A stretch of DNA of 64,000 bases from Apiospora phragmitis. Taxonomy: Eukaryota; Ascomycota; Sordariomycetes; Amphisphaeriales; Apiosporaceae. The notes under the pieces are model-generated. The model searched no databases. It had not been told where the DNA came from and saw only the letters and a list, made by a program, of their open reading frames with translations. The translations under genes and the position numbers were made by a program. Position 1 is the first letter of the stretch. Each line of letters opens with the position of its first letter. Positions 23,431 to 36,285 of this stretch are shown piece after piece. The stretch covers positions 2,604,001 through 2,668,000 of the forward strand of contig JAQQWL010000003.1 in NCBI GenBank assembly GCA_038363925.1. The letters are read 5' to 3'.

Positions 23431-23589
23431 AGCGAAGCTGTATGAGACTTGGGGTGTGGATTGTATTACAGATTATCATTAGTCGCGAGAAGACCAAGGA
23501 ACAGACAGAATACAAACAAAGGAGAAAAATAAACATCGTACTAGCACAGGAACAGCCTCCCAGGAACAGTCTCCCAGGAACATGTCGCC

Positions 23590-24801
23590 TTACAAAACAT
23601 GATGTAGACTGGTGTGGCCTTCCGTTAGCTGTGGTAATGCTAGCTGCGGCAGTGCTAGCTGCGGCGCCGAGTGGTCGTGTATGGCCGCCACGGCCCGATG
23701 GCCACTTCCCCGACCCTTGATTCCCTTGTTGAGATGCTTGTAGACGTCGGCAAACTCGATGCAGAGCTTGCGTTCTTCATCAGTCAGGGCGTTGATGTCG
23801 TTTGCCAACTTCTCCGTCAACTCCATAATGTACTGGGCGTGAAACTTGTTTTGGTGAGCCTAGAGTGGACCAGAGAGTGTTGGCATTAGCAGGATTATGT
23901 GTCTTGTGGACGGGGAGAGGAGAGCATACTTTAAGGCCTCCGCTGTGCTTAAACGTTGTGCTGCAATTGCCGATTCTGCAGGTGAAACGCTTGGTGCGAT
24001 CGTGGACCTTCTTGTGCGATTGAAGCCCTCCGCCCTGGGCAAATCCCTTGTCACAAACTACGCAGACGTGTGGTCTTTCGCCAGTGTGTTGACGTCCATG
24101 GGTCTGTAGATTCAGTTTAGTCGTGAACCCAAAGGGCGTGCAGAACGCGTACCTTCAGGTTACCCTTTTGGGTGAAAGACTTGCCACACCCGGGGTGCTC
24201 GCAGGACTGGTTTCCTTCCGGTTAGAGAAGAATTCACTCAACAACTGAGTCGGGAAGACACACATAAGGCTTTTTGCCGGTATGGGGTAAACATGTGGCG
24301 TTCAAGGTTTAAGACATTCTGACCGCAGGCAGGGCACCACTTCTTCTTTGGTTTCGCAATCCCTGAGCTCGTCGATTTTGATAGATGAAGTGATGGTGAC
24401 TTATCGTTCGCCGGGCCACTGCTAGTCTTTCCCTGAATAGCAATCATCATTTTGTCGACAGAAGTTGATGTGGCCGTCGAGGTTAGCCGCGCATTTGCTT
24501 CCAAATGTGCTGTGTTTGGTGGTTTATCCAGGGGACTGGCTTGAACACTCTCCCTAGGGTGATTGGTTTCGGACATAGGAAGGTAAGAACTGGAAGGCTG
24601 CGGCGGGTAGGCCTGTAATCCAGAGGTGTCGAGAAATTGGTAGTATAGGGGTTCAAGTAATTGATATGGAGGCGACACATTGGCCCACGACATGCCAATG
24701 GGAGTGAAAACGGTGAATTGGTTTGCATCTGAGGCCTGGTATGCAGGCATTATCCCATACTCGGCCTTAATCGGGTGCCATTGCTCGTTCTGCATCGTCA
24801 T
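23590..24801 (-). CDS. C2H2 zinc-finger transcription factor, four fingers, about 344 residues; one frameshift
   Basis: Exons are 24264-24801, 24153-24206, 23930-24103 and 23590-23859; introns of 57, 49 and 70 bases start GTGTGT, GTACGC and GTATGC. Joined, they restore exact finger spacing: finger 2 CEHPGCGKSFTQKGNLKTH (C-x4-C-x12-H-x3-H), finger 3 CVVCDKGFAQGGGLQSH (C-x2-C-x12-H-x3-H) and finger 4 CRIGNCSTTFKHSGGLKAH (C-x4-C-x12-H-x4-H). Finger 1 (KKWCPACGQNVLNLERH) is short, and its last His is lost by one surplus base in a four-base run at 24284-24287, after which TGKKPY linker sequence resumes. The N-terminal 150 residues are Pro/Ser/Tyr-rich with no domain; the C-terminal helix ELTEKLANDINALTDEERK is acidic and conserved-looking. 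It should be a nuclear DNA-binding regulator; target genes are unknown. Flanks on both sides are duplicated at 20810-22150. Confidence 0.8.
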
Positions 24802-24889
24802 CTTGGGCGGGTTTCGCTTTCGAAAGACATACGCTTTGGTAAGTAGAGGTTGGATTATCGACAAGACAACGCACAACCGTGGTGAAGAG

Positions 24890-25230
24890 CTTCCGGTCTG
24901 GGGCGGTTCTTGTGCGTGAACTATGAGCGCGATAGTCACATCTTATAACAGACTTCCACTTCATGCACTTTAACAAGGTCGTCGGCTCAATCTTTACCGC
25001 GCCAGCCCTCGTGGTGGAAATTAAACTGCGGCTCACTCCTATAACAAGGTATAGGTTGGATACTCCTTGGCCCTGAAGTTGGAACACCCCGCCCGGTGGC
25101 TAGCTGAAGGTACCTGCAGACACCGAGATTGGATCATGGGGCTGGCATGACGGGCTACAAGGTATGACCAAGTTTCAAGCATGTCAGCCATAGTCGTGCA
25201 AAACCGTTGCGTGTACAGCGAGGAGCGCAT
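24890..25230 (+). promoter_or_regulatory. duplicated segment B, copy 2: upstream region of the C2H2 gene
   Basis: This region lies just upstream of the C2H2 start and is preserved as a second copy at 21826-22150. As the only conserved non-coding block next to the gene it probably includes its promoter. Individual sites cannot be named from sequence alone. Confidence 0.5.
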
Positions 25231-26913
25231 GAGTTTGACACCTGCCGTGATGCAAGCAGAAGTTGCAGTTCATAGAACGATGGGATGAAGATGAATAGAA
25301 CGTTACGTCCCTTTGTTTGTTATCTTACACTTTGGGATAGAATATGACATGCTATATTACACTAGTATATCTACAAAGAATGGCCATTGACCTCGCTAAC
25401 TGTCACTTCCCCGTGCACCTTCAAAATGAGAGAAACAGTACTACTTCCAAGTTAGATAGATTCAAATATCCCAACCCGATTTGTTGTCCTTACCTCTGAT
25501 GCACACCAAACCTTTCGGCTGAGGCTTGGCCTGATTTCAAGCGTTGGAGAAAGGGCGTGGCAACAAATGATTGTTATCGGGTACGGCCGGCTGAAATAAC
25601 CTAGATCGCTGAAAAAGTGAAGAAAGTCACAGGGTGAAGGGGGAAAGGATTGGCAAAAGTGCTTGGATTTTTAGAAGATTGTCAAGCCTGTGGGATCTTG
25701 GTAGCTAAATACTGAATAAGTAGACCTAGTAGATTACATGTTGGGAAAAGAGGGCGGGCCGTAATTGCCTTGTGAAAAGCCGCCCTGACCGAGTCACCTT
25801 GGACATAGCCTCTCTAGAATTATTCCAGGACCGGGTCCACGTCACTATCCTCCAATCTGTTCCACGTACCACAGCTCTGTAGGAACGTAGAGACTTCAGG
25901 GACTAATGAACTGAAAGCGCGAAGATGCTTTGCGATTACCTATTGCGTATTTGGAATCTCCTCGCCGTGGAGTAGAGAATGGAAACAGTTGAGGCAGTTA
26001 ACGCCCGAGTATATCTCTCCATATCTATTATTAGTGCCTTAAAGATAGAAAAACCAATACATTACGAGTAGGGAGATAGCAAGCCGACTAATATTAAACG
26101 GACCGTAACGGATATCGAAATGGGGCTGGACGAGTTGCTGCCCCTCGGGCGACCTTACGTAGCTAATAAGCTCGACGGATAGATTAAAACAAGATCGCTA
26201 GTAGAGAAAGAACCCGATATTTATAATGTGATTTTTAAGTAACGGAACTTAGAGCGTAGTCTCTATCTTATAGATACGAAACTTAGCGTATTTAGTGCGG
26301 GATAAATTTATTAAAAAGGCGGCTAGGAGGTCCTAAACTAGGTAAGTTAAAGAATAAAAAGTCGTTAAAGGGTTTTTACGATTAGTGGTAAATTAATAAA
26401 TAGTTTTATAATTAGTTTAATCCTTTATTCGAGGACTGCTTCTATTAAACGCTCATCCTCGAAAGCTTTATAGCTAGATAATAATTAAAACGTTTTGGCC
26501 GTTCTAAAATCTTATAAACGAAAAAATTCAAAAGTACCGATAAACGAGCCTAAAATAATAAAACCTCTAGCAGGCGTGTAATCACGTTAAAGATATCTAT
26601 AATACTGTTATGTATCCTCCTGGCCTCTAGCTAGCTCCAAAAAACGACGGACTAAGGCGAATAGGTAAAGCTTAGATCGGTTTCCGTCTTCGTCGTAGAT
26701 CTTTAATTCCCCGTTAAAAAGGGTTTAGTAATACTTAGTAATAAGTTTAACCGTTAGGCGATATATAATACGTAATTCGTTTTTTAAAAATAAATAGGCC
26801 TGGATTACGAGCTAAGTAAATAGTTTTTATATTCTTTTTAACGAGTCCTATAAAGAGTTAGCTCGTAAATTAACAAGAAAGCTGTGGCGGTGTATTAACC
26901 TTGATATCATTAA

Positions 26914-27331
26914 TTAAGATGCCGCCTTTAATCTGGACCTAAACGGACCGATATTTAGTAAGGTTTCGATAGACCGGCCCCATCTGATTGCTATAAACCT
27001 CGGTGCCGCCGATCGCATTCTATCGGAATTTAAGTAATGCTTGTCTCTGGGCCTCCCCTTTTCCTCGGACGCTTTCGGCGTTCTTGGACGGTATTGCCAC
27101 CAGTGCATAATCAGAGTTCTATATTATATGAACTGATACTCGCTTGATTACCTCTGCTACTTCTAATTTTATTGCCAATAGGTAGAACTTGGGGTCGGAC
27201 GTGGGACTACCCATGACGTGTATTCTATTGGCTGAGCCATTGGCCTCCATTAGTGTCGTCAAATACTTTATAAGGTAGAAGCAGTGTACCCAGGCTGGGT
27301 CGACTGCCTCCAGCGATAAGCGTTCCTGCAT
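26914..27331 (-). other. open frames in the less degraded pocket, unassigned
   Basis: Two adjacent - strand frames (27119-27331 with SLEAVDPAWVHCFYLIKYL and MGSPTSDPKFYLLAIKLEV; 26914-27108, Arg-rich) read better than their AT-rich surroundings but belong to no family I know. They may be pieces of a decayed gene. Confidence 0.3.
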
Positions 27332-27672
27332 GGGCTAGCTTGATAGCAGCTCCATAGCTCGAGTGAAATCAGGGCGAAAGTAAGCGAGAGGGCCACACAA
27401 GCCGGGCGAGAGCAAGGGGCCGTCATATACTGTTTCGCTTGATCCATATTCATGGGAAGTGAGGGGTCATTTGGCTTTCATCAAGGGGTACGTAGACAGC
27501 CAGCCACTGATGCAGAGCTGACTCGATGCCGTGGTTGTGACCTCCTTTGACTCAGAGCAGGGTTTGCTGCTTCATAGGAAAGGTGGGTTGGTGGCCCCCT
27601 CAGTAGCTTTTGCTCGGGGTGCTGGCAAGAGTACAGGGGTTCCCGTTACTCCCAACCGCCACCGCACATCGG

Positions 27673-28340
27673 TTATTTCCCTAACCACCGCTCGACGATC
27701 TCCCTCTGTGCCGGGGTTATCTCCTGCACCTTTTGATTCTCTACGTCAGTTAGATTCTGTGTCACGAGCCAGGCTGATACCACCTTCTCCCAGTTTTCTC
27801 TCAGGGACGGATCGCTAAAGAAGCGTGTCTCGATTATCTCAATAAGATCGGCAATGAATTTAATTTTATGTTGATGATTATTGCAAGCTGAGCAGCTTGA
27901 AACTAATCATAAGGCCGCTGCAGGGCGAAGGAGTGAAGGAAAAAGGCAAATAAAAGCCAGGCAACAATAGGTACATTCCAAGCATTTACTACCAATTTGT
28001 AATCTGCACCCAATATGAAATGTATGTAGGCACGATCGCCTCCCAAACTCCCAGACTGTCTAATGCTCCGAGCTGGTCGCATAAGTCTACAATCTCGTTC
28101 AGATCATTGAAAAGCGAGATGTCGTAGCAACTTTCCTTGCTTAGAGGGCCTGGATAACATGCTTGAAAGGGTCCACGTCACCCTCGTACTAATAGTCCCA
28201 TCCGTGCGTCTTTAATAGGGACCTTGCTTTTGCCGCGTATGCTGCCCCCCCTTGTCGCCGCCTTTCGAATAAGAGGATATACTTGCCCATGAGTTTCTTC
28301 GGCAGGTCCCAGCCCTCGATCTGCCTCAAGGTATCCTCCT
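27673..28340 (-). pseudogene. decayed gene of unknown family with RIP-type stops
   Basis: Upstream part (about 28,000-28,340): DTLRQIEGWDLPKKLMGKYI, LLKTHGWDY, stop, YEGDVDPFKHVIQAL, stop, and one base shifted, SCYDISLFNDLNEIVDLCDQ and LGVWEAIVPTYISYWVQ. Downstream part (27,673-27,850): DLIEIIETRFFSDPSLREN, WEKVVSAWLVTQNL and REIVERWLGK before a natural-looking stop. The two in-frame stops are TAG and TAA where CAG and CAA fit. The downstream part follows after about 150 bases that may be an intron. The family is not recognised. Confidence 0.5.
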
Positions 28341-29309
28341 CCTAAAAAGGGAAAATGTACCCATCTACTACAGTTGCCTACTTTACTTCCGGAGATATAT
28401 AACTATCCTAAGCGCTAGTATTTAGAACGTTAAGTAACTCGATCGCTTTATTACTTATAGAATAGATATAGGTTTAATATAAAGCGTTAATAGGTTTATA
28501 CTAGAAATATTCTAGTTAGTTATATATGCTATTTTTAAAGGATTATACTTATTTACCGGTTACGGTAGCCGCTTTAAAGCCCTATAAAGTAATTAAGTCT
28601 TACCTACTCTTTTTCGTACTAAATAGGCCAATCCGCCAACTATACTTATTAAACGGGATAAGGGTAGGGGGCGCTATTTATATATAAATGAGTCGAGGTT
28701 AACGAAATTAACGGGAGGCCGCTCAAAAAAGGGTATAAATAATAAAACGTTTTAAGCTATTAATAGTAGTTTAATGTAATTACAGGAAATACGTATTAAT
28801 AAGAACGTATATTGAACTTCTAACGCTAGGCTGACGGCGCCGGCGAAGTGAAATAGAGCTGTGCCTAAGCGTACTTTTATCCGGGACTATAATGCCGTCC
28901 AGAGATAGTGGGTAAACACTATACCCGTTTACTATCTCGAATCGAGAAAGAAGGATAGTAGTAATAAGAAAAGCTTTAGTATAAAACACGAATAGTATAG
29001 ATAGCGCAGAGAATGGCTAATATTAATTATAATTAGTTGGAATTCATTAGGAATTTAGTCGATGTAGCGTTTAGGAATAGACTAGTCGCTGAAAGGCATT
29101 TATAAAACGAATAATAATTATAACTATTAGCCTAGTATTAGAAAAGGAAATGTGCATATATATCGAGCACGATGTAATAGGATCCCCAAGTCTATAGCCG
29201 TACCGTCTATGCTATATTATTATGCGCCTATATAAAGAATAAAACGGTAGGACCTAAATAAACGAAAGGAATAAAGGCGATTATATATCGTTTTATATAA
29301 TATACCTAC

Positions 29310-29332
29310 TATGCGGCGTATACCGCCGCATA
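29310..29332. repeat. perfect 9-bp inverted repeat (hairpin)
   Basis: TATGCGGCG at 29310-29318 and CGCCGCATA at 29324-29332 are exact reverse complements around a five-base loop, in otherwise AT-rich DNA. Confidence 0.6.
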
Positions 29333-29641
29333 TAAGTAGATCGTTAAGAATAAGGTAAACGTAAAGTATAAACTATATATATCTATTTTTAGAAAGGTAT
29401 AGGTAATATTAAGGTTAATAATCTAAATACGAGAGCGAGGCAGGAATAAGGTAGTGGTGAGGTAAAAGTGAGGAAATAAAGGAATATATTATTTTATAAG
29501 CCGTACAGGAAGGCCCGGAGGCTTATATCGGTTGGGACAGGTCTTTAAGACTAGCATCTTTCCGGTTCTAATCTCTACACGATCCTAGACGGAATTATAT
29601 AGCTATTATCGAGCTTAAATAAATTAATATAGAGAGAATCC

Positions 29642-29761
29642 TATTTATTACTACCGGCATAGCATGACCGGTAAGCGGTAATATAATAAACTTCAGTGGA
29701 TACCGGTGTATATATTACGGATACTTACCGGTATCCTCCCCTGTAACGGTAGTAATAGATA
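29642..29761. mobile_element. 120-bp foldback/MITE-like element
   Basis: The ends are inverted repeats: TATTTATTACTACCG (29642-29656) and, reversed, TATCTATTACTACCG (29747-29761), 14 of 15 matching. Inner arms ACCGGTAAG/CTTACCGGT and GTAATATA/TATATTAC also pair, so the whole unit is a long imperfect palindrome. There is no coding capacity. Target-site duplications could not be defined. It resembles a small foldback or miniature inverted-repeat element. Confidence 0.45.
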
Positions 29762-30639
29762 TAACCTAAGTTAAGCTAAGGGCGGTTATATTAACGTGGT
29801 TGAAACTAACTTTTAATATAGGCTACGTTAGTATAGCGAAGCTGATCGTTATATATAAAAGTGAATTTTAAGTGAATATTAGTTTATAGTATTTTATAAT
29901 CCGTTCTTTGCTTCGAGGTATTTAAGGAACAGAATCGATTATTCTATACTTAAAAACATTTTATAGCTATATTATATATCTTGATCACTAATAAATAAGT
30001 ACGTACTGTCAAGTTCGAGACGCCGGAAGCTTTTGTATATTTTGTTTATTCGACACGATATTATTAAGTAGCCGTGAAGATTTATATTAACCCTTTAAAG
30101 ATATTACAACTATTGGATAAAGAGATTAAGCTGTGTAAATTATAGGGTTATTCGTGCTGTAATAAAGCTCCGAAAGCCGCAGAAGTTATCCGCAAATTTT
30201 ATAATACTTAGTATAAGCCTGGCAAATAGCTTAATAGCGGGTAAGTCTTTATAGCTACGTAATAGAAGTAAAGCTAACAGCCTCGGCAGTTATATTCGTG
30301 AAAACCATACCGTAAAGCCTAACGTGTTATATTAAGAAAGCAAGTCTCTTTACCTACGGAATACGGCGAGTTAGTAAATATAAATATAGTAGCGAGCGAG
30401 CAAGGGGCTACCGACAGTACTTTAATCGCAAGACAGCGTGCGGACCACGGGGTAGCTCAACAGAGAGTCAGTCCCGTCATAACGGGGTCGTAGATAACCT
30501 CCGGGATGAGAGTCCCGCGTCCTTTACGGTCCAAAAGTTCAAAACCGGCCGGTCCTAGTTTAGCCAGTGTAAAAACTACGCAGGCCCTGAGCTGGCTATC
30601 CTAAGCCGGTTGGCAGGAGGTGCTAGAAGCGTAGAGGAG

Positions 30640-31120
30640 GCAATTATTACAATCGCTAAAATAAGGAATAAGCAGCGAGACTGGGCTAAGATTAAGGATT
30701 AGATTTGGGAATATCTGCTTCGATACCTCCGGATCCTGCAGTACCACGAATAGGGGAATGATAACCTACTGTTAGCTATCGAGTACCGCCCGGAAAAGTC
30801 AGCTTATCAGATTAATAGCTTGGTAGAGGCCGTAGCTAAGCGGATTAGTCCTTAAGAACTTCTTATAAATTATATATATAGTAGTGAGTTACCCTTTCCA
30901 AACTAATACCGATCTAATTCAAGTAGTGGTCAACTTTCGATAGAGCGTAGCTAGCTATTTTAAAAACGACGGCTACGAGATCACGAAAACGGTTTACGAG
31001 GGCATACTTAGCGATAATATCCACGTCTTAAAGAACTTATACCTCTTTAATCCCGCTACGAGCCTCTACTACCTGCTGGGAAGAGAGTAAATCGCGACCC
31101 TTTTAAAAGAATATAGAATC
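30640..31120 (+). pseudogene. RIP-degraded gene relic, family not recognised
   Basis: Readable stretches on the + strand include EYLLRYLRILQYHE, IEYRPEKSAYQINSLVEAV and, further on, YEITKTVYEGILSDNIHVL and YLFNPATSLYYLLG, separated by stops of the CAA/CAG-to-TAA/TAG kind. The family is unknown. Confidence 0.35.
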
Positions 31121-32398
31121 TTATTCCTTACTAGTTATAAAGAATTATGTCGCGAATTAAGTTTAGAGAGTCTCTTATTACGATCCGAACGCTGGTATTA
31201 ATCTATTTAATTTAATATTATTAAGGTAAATTAACAGGCTTAACGTTTCCCCACCTTTAGTCTAAAAAAATAAAGAGAGATATTAGCTCGTTATTAAGTA
31301 AGAAGATATATATATAAATATAGCCTCTAGCTTTAAAAAACGTAAAAAGAACGGGAACACGGCTAGTATAACGACGCGAGCGCTTATTTCCGCATTTTTA
31401 CCCGCGCTCGATAGGCCCTTTTTACCTCCACTTATCCCGTAGAGAGAAAATATAAAGCGTATTCCTAGAGACGTACTATTCCCTGCTTACACCTCACTAT
31501 TAATTTAATAGAACGCTAAACGAGTGGACTTAAGGGATATTCAGTCAGATATGGATTACCGTGGTAATGATCAAGATATTATACTATCAAGGTTATATAA
31601 TACGGGTATTACCGGGGAAGAAATTATACAAGTCACGAATGATCACTCGATAAGATAAGATAACACCACGAGTTTCCTCGACGTATTAATAACTTAAGAC
31701 CTTGACGACGAGCTTTTTATTAATATATAGGACTTCTTAAATAGCTAGGATAGTTTCTTTATATATAAAATCGTAATAAATAAAATCCTTCCCTCCATTA
31801 TATACAAAGCATACCCTGGCTATATGATATATAACTAAGATTTCCAATCTATATAATAAAGAGGCTCGCTACGTTTATTAAAAGCAACCTTTACAACGAG
31901 ATTAAACGACTTGATTATAAATAAAATTAAGTATAGCTATTTTTTTATCTAAAGTGAGTCCTCCCGACGCAAATAAGAGAGTATTAGGACGTATAACTTA
32001 GAGGTTAAGGTGCGCAGCCTTAACGGTGGATCTCTGCTTTAGTTAATTAGAGAATTAGTTTAGGGACAGAGCCTTACTACTTCATGAATGACCTCCTTAA
32101 AAGCTTGGTTAAAGATAGAATTGAATAGCTGCGGCCACTTAATTGTAGATACTCTAACGTCCTTGGGCTTTACGCCTTAACTCTGTTTTATAAGAAGAGG
32201 TTGTGCTATTTCGTTGTTAATTTCTACAGAGCTAAGTATAGATACATGGTCGCTAAGCTCGGGGGATATAGAAATTGTCTGAATTACTGCTTCTATGGTG
32301 GAAGATTCTCTCGAGTGGCAGAAGAATAAGGGGATTTATCGAAAAGTAATCTTTTGTCGGCTATGGGGTTTATAAATACATGAATAGAACATGTGAGC

Positions 32399-32672
32399 CT
32401 AAGGCTGTGTTGAGTCATGGAGGTGTTCGGGCAACGGCGAGTTGGCCGTGCGGAGAAACGTCGGCCCATTCGTGGTACCCCACTCCGCGTAGGATGGTTC
32501 ATAGACTCCATCTTGTACCATCGTCACTCATGACCTGGTCTATAGGGATTGTATCATCATGATTCCTCTGCTTTTCCTCCTTTTTCTGCTTCTCCTTCTT
32601 CTGCTTCTCCTTCTTCTGCTCCTCTTTCTTCTGCTCCTCCTTCAGACCGTCGCTTTCTTTATTGTTTGACAT
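32399..32672 (-). CDS. small K/E/Q-rich protein gene with frameshift
   Basis: An ATG in good context (ATCACCATGTC) at 32672 starts MSNNKESDGLKEEQKK, followed by five-residue-like KEEQK/KEKQK repeats and NHDDTIPIDQVMSDDG; this frame closes at 32499. One frame over, DGVYEPSYAEWGTTNG and PTFLRTANSPLPEHLH run to a stop at 32399, and look like the true C terminus after an indel near 32510-32520. The repeat part corresponds to the visible CTTCTGCTTCTC tract at 32573-32643 on the + strand. It is a highly charged, probably helical or disordered small protein; function unknown. Confidence 0.4.
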
Positions 32673-34545
32673 GGTGATCTTAATTCGACGGCAGACGTAT
32701 AGATGAGCGGTGATAATGATACAGACTAGTAACCTGGGTTAGTAATGCTTGATAGTGGAGGAAATTGTGTGGGTGTAAGTATACACTCACTGGTGACTTA
32801 TCTGTGACGGTGGATAGCGATACTGAAGAGACGTTGACTATGTATTGATAGCAGCTACGTGGCCTTCTGGTAGCGATGCTGATCTGGAAAGTATTCGCTA
32901 GAATTGAGGAAGTGAATGAAAAAGATGACTCGGGGCAGCCTGTGAGCAGAAATAGAAGGAAACTTATACCGTTCGAGTCCTATCTAGTTTGATTCGAGAC
33001 GACGCCGTCCTTACCCTCCATCGATTCGGGAAGGATTCACCCCCGAGCTGCAGCCCCTATTGGTTTGCCTAAAAACGGTATATATCCATACATGGCCATC
33101 ATCCGACCTAGTAAGACCAATACTAAGAATATCAATCACATTGGTCTCTTATGGTCAGGGGGTGCTGAGCGAGCCGCTGCATGCTGTGCCGGGTGGGAAG
33201 AGATTCACTGACCTGCAACCTCCTGCAATGGCTTGCATGACGAAGTCTCTCCCACATTGTTTGTGGTAGACAGAAAGAGTGTGGACTGACTCTAGTTCTT
33301 CAATATGGTATAGACCCTGAAGATAAAAACCTCTCAGGCCACTGGCTAGGGGAGCTCCAGATGAAATACTGTGCCAGTCCCCGAGTATTGAGTTATACTT
33401 GTATCCTGAGAGTCACGTCGATATGTCGAGTAATTTAGTCGTTGGCCTACTTGTTGTGGTCACCTTGGTAATATATTCATGATGGCACATCATGCTGGAT
33501 GCCGCCGCCGAGGTTAGCTTGGTATGTGCAAATCTCAATTGCTTGCATGGGGGCGTTGCGAATGGTCATGTCTGGCACATTTTATGTCTTGATAGATGTT
33601 TCTTTTGCCGATAGGCCAAAGAGTAGGTATATTGATATGTCTCATGTACTTCCATGATCCGGGCAACGAGCAAGCCATTGGCCAATACTCGTACAAACAA
33701 CTGTATACTTCCTGCTGCATGTTGTCCCTGGTTGTGAGAGCTTCGACCCTGGCTGCAACCCTGCAGTGGCTTGCATGGAGATATAAGCGTGTTGGAAGTT
33801 TTCATCTCAGGCAGATCCTACAACCTGGGACATGTTGATTCCTTCCTGGGCATGTCCAAGTACTTCACAAGAAACGCATACGGACAGGGTAGTTGGCAAG
33901 GTATTGGCCGACCTACAAACCAGCAACTGCATGCATCCTACCCGGTATGGCATAAGCCGTGTGTTAGACAGCCTCCAGATCCATATCCTGCAAAAGAAAC
34001 GGTATTATTGGTCAACGGAATAAGCCAGTATCTGTTTTTTTTAGTAGCATATCTAGCCAGCGGCCACTTTACTCACTTACGAGGTTGGTCCATTTTTTGC
34101 TTACCTCTCTAGTGCCAATTGTTTGCCTGCACTGTATTCCGTGTCACCCTCATTTGCTTACCCCAAGGCAAGTCTAACTGTTCTCATTCCCCGGTCTCAT
34201 ACCCATGACGAATGCATTCTCTGTAGACTTCCATTGTACTTAGACATGTCTGTCATATTCAACTCCAATTCAAATAATATATGGATTTTGAAACTAACGT
34301 CGCCGACATTGTATTGACGGTTGTCAAAAAAGTCATGGTGAATAGACCCATACCTGCAACCAGAGATCATTGGCACCCGACATTGAGCCTACCGGCTATT
34401 TTCGGGTTCCAGCAGATACCCAAACCCCGCCTCGTCAAACGATTCCCACGCCCATCACATCCTCACCTCTTAGTTTCTACATGCGAGCGACATGACAGAC
34501 CACAGCCTTTAATCAACAAGCTCACGTCATCGGTCGACAACGAGT
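32673..34545. other. intergenic part of the normal-GC island, no gene recognised
   Basis: 1.9 kb of normal-GC DNA with short frames on both strands (for example 33566-33838) and no recognisable domain. A GTTCGAGTCC tRNA-like B box near 32966 has no matching A box or cloverleaf. Confidence 0.35.
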
Positions 34546-35354
34546 ATGAGCATCTGGATACAAAACATGGCCTACATGGGAAGAGGTATTCCCGGCCTCA
34601 ATCAGGAATTACGGGAAAGTGACCTATTGGAAAGTCGCGACATGTGCGTTACGAGCTTAAATCAAGTCTCACTGTTCTCCAACTGATTTAATTAGTTACA
34701 ACACACTTCCTGACGACTCGCAACAGCCAGCAATTTCTGATCTACACCTTCAAGATCTTGCCGCACTCTTCGTTCGTCACCGCGCCCATACAATATTTGG
34801 AATCCATCTGGCGCACTCCCATTTCGTTATCCCTGAAAATACGGCCTTGCTTGGGTGAACTACGATACACCACGATGTCGATGGGCCAAGCCCAGTATAA
34901 TCAAGACGACGAACCTGAACAACGTACACGGGCACGTATTCGTTCTTACAGATCACGGCTTCCATCCATATGAGTATCAGATGGGCCCTGTGCCTGATCT
35001 ATCACAGGTCGGCAGCGCATTTCTTCAAGATCTCGCTACATACCTGGATACAAACAATCTCTCGACGCTTGTTGCACTCCAGGTCATTGGGGCAAAACAA
35101 TGCACATATGCTGGAGCTCGTCCTCCCAGAGGAACTATAATGCTGATATATCGACTTTAAATGCATGCGTCCCCACCAGGCAGACTGGCTGGACGTTCGA
35201 GTCTGTTCATGGCGAGTCACGTGTGTGCAAGTCGAATGAGTCGCATGGTCGGCATGCAAATGGGCATGACATTTACAACGAGGGTGCACCATTTCCAAAG
35301 CTAGAAACATTCTCTGATCTTCAGAGTGCACTTGTAAAGCAGGGCATTCTTTAA
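34546..35354 (+). CDS. conserved fungal protein of unknown function, several single-base indels
   Basis: Exon 1 is 34546-34643 (MSIWIQNMAYMGRGIPGL) and a 52-base GTGCGT...AATTAG intron leads in phase to YNTLPDDSQQPAISDLHLQ. The conserved part reads LAALFVRHRAHTIFGIHLAH, VIPENTALLG, then one base shifted VNYDTPRCRWAKPS, NNVHGHVFVLTDHGFHPYEY, GPVPDLSQVGSAFLQDL and TNNLSTLVALQVIG, and after further shifts MLELVLPE, GTIML, ISTLNACVPTRQTGW and PFPKLETFSDLQSALVKQGI. Breaks lie at G runs or doublets at 34853-34855, 35089-35092, 35129-35132 and 35143-35145; single-base corrections at each give one continuous protein. I know similar proteins from other ascomycetes, without function. The gene lies tail-to-tail with the next, five bases apart. 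Confidence 0.6.
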
Positions 35355-35359
35355 GCTAA

Positions 35360-36285
35360 CTACATCAATTTACTTCGACTGCCCAATTCTTGGCCCATTG
35401 ACTCTGATACCCAAAGCGTGAGAAACGATCTCTTTTTTTCATCATGGGCGTTGTATTTGTTTTTGGGATTTGTGAGCCACACTTCCCAAACATCCTCATC
35501 GGACAACAGTGCTTTCCGTGCCTCTGTTTTGTCGACAATGAATACATCTCCGTGGTATGACGTTGGTTTGATATTGGCCGATTCTGCTGCTTTCTTCACT
35601 TGCCCGCCCGCCAGAGGTGGTGGTGCATCTTCAGTCGGCCCCGTATCGAGTGCCATTGCTGATGACTGGTGGCTTTCGACTTCATCGTATTTTCGTTTGC
35701 GCACTTGTAGTCGTCGTATAGAATGCGCTAGTATAGTTAGCATCGCTCTATTCTAGAGTGCCGTATTTTATACCTTGAAGAAACTCATCATAAGATCCGT
35801 TATCGGCGTCCTTGAACTCAGCGTCCACAGCTTCTGTCATCGGGACGATACAACAGACAACCAATGTTACAATAACCAAGGAATCTCGAACCATACTTTA
35901 GCAAGACTTCAAATTCTGTGGCGTCCATCTTGATGATATCTTGGGTCGAATACGATAGCCCCAGGAATTTCAATGTATCACAATCAAATGCGCGTAGCTG
36001 CTTTTGCCGACTTCCTTCCCCGCTGTCTCGTCGAAAGACGAAGCGAATGAAGTGCTTAACCTTCGTAGCCTGCTGCTTTGGAAGAGCCTTCGTGCTGGGA
36101 TGCTCCCGTAGGAGGGTTGCAGTAGCTTGTAATGTTCTCTGGACAGCGACTTGAGTCTTCAAAGATAGTAACTCCTTGAATATCTCCTCAAGCTCAACTT
36201 CTGGAATATTGGCTTTCCATAAGTCCTGCCCCACCTTATTCAGATTGCGCTGGATTGTCTTCAAAGACAAAGAGTTCACAGACAT
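35360..36285 (-). CDS. conserved fungal protein of unknown function, 273 residues, intact
   Basis: Exons 35892-36285, 35774-35833 and 35360-35727 are joined by introns of 58 and 46 bases (GTTCGA...GACAG; GTATAA with GCTAACTAT before ACTAG), all in phase. The protein starts MSVNSLSLKTIQRNLNKVG, has a helical N-terminal half (PEVELEEIFKELLSLKTQV), a conserved RDSGEGSRQKQLRAFDCDTL and ATEFEVLLKYEAVDAEF, a basic patch RRLQVRKRKYDEVE, and a C-terminal block YHGDVFIVDKTEARKALLSD and EDVWEVWLTNPKNKY. There is no signal peptide or membrane segment. No frameshift is present, unlike its convergent neighbour. Function unknown; the basic patch could be a nuclear signal. Confidence 0.7.

Larger units (their letters stand above)
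26040..32290. repeat. AT-rich RIP-degraded block 1
   Basis: At about 26,040 base composition drops sharply: long runs of TA, TTA and ATA, frequent stops in all frames and very few CpA or TpG steps, while CpG persists. That pattern is what RIP leaves on duplicated DNA in filamentous ascomycetes. A less affected pocket at about 26,900-28,340 keeps some readable protein stretches. No intact gene is present. I could not find long terminal repeats by eye. Confidence 0.8.
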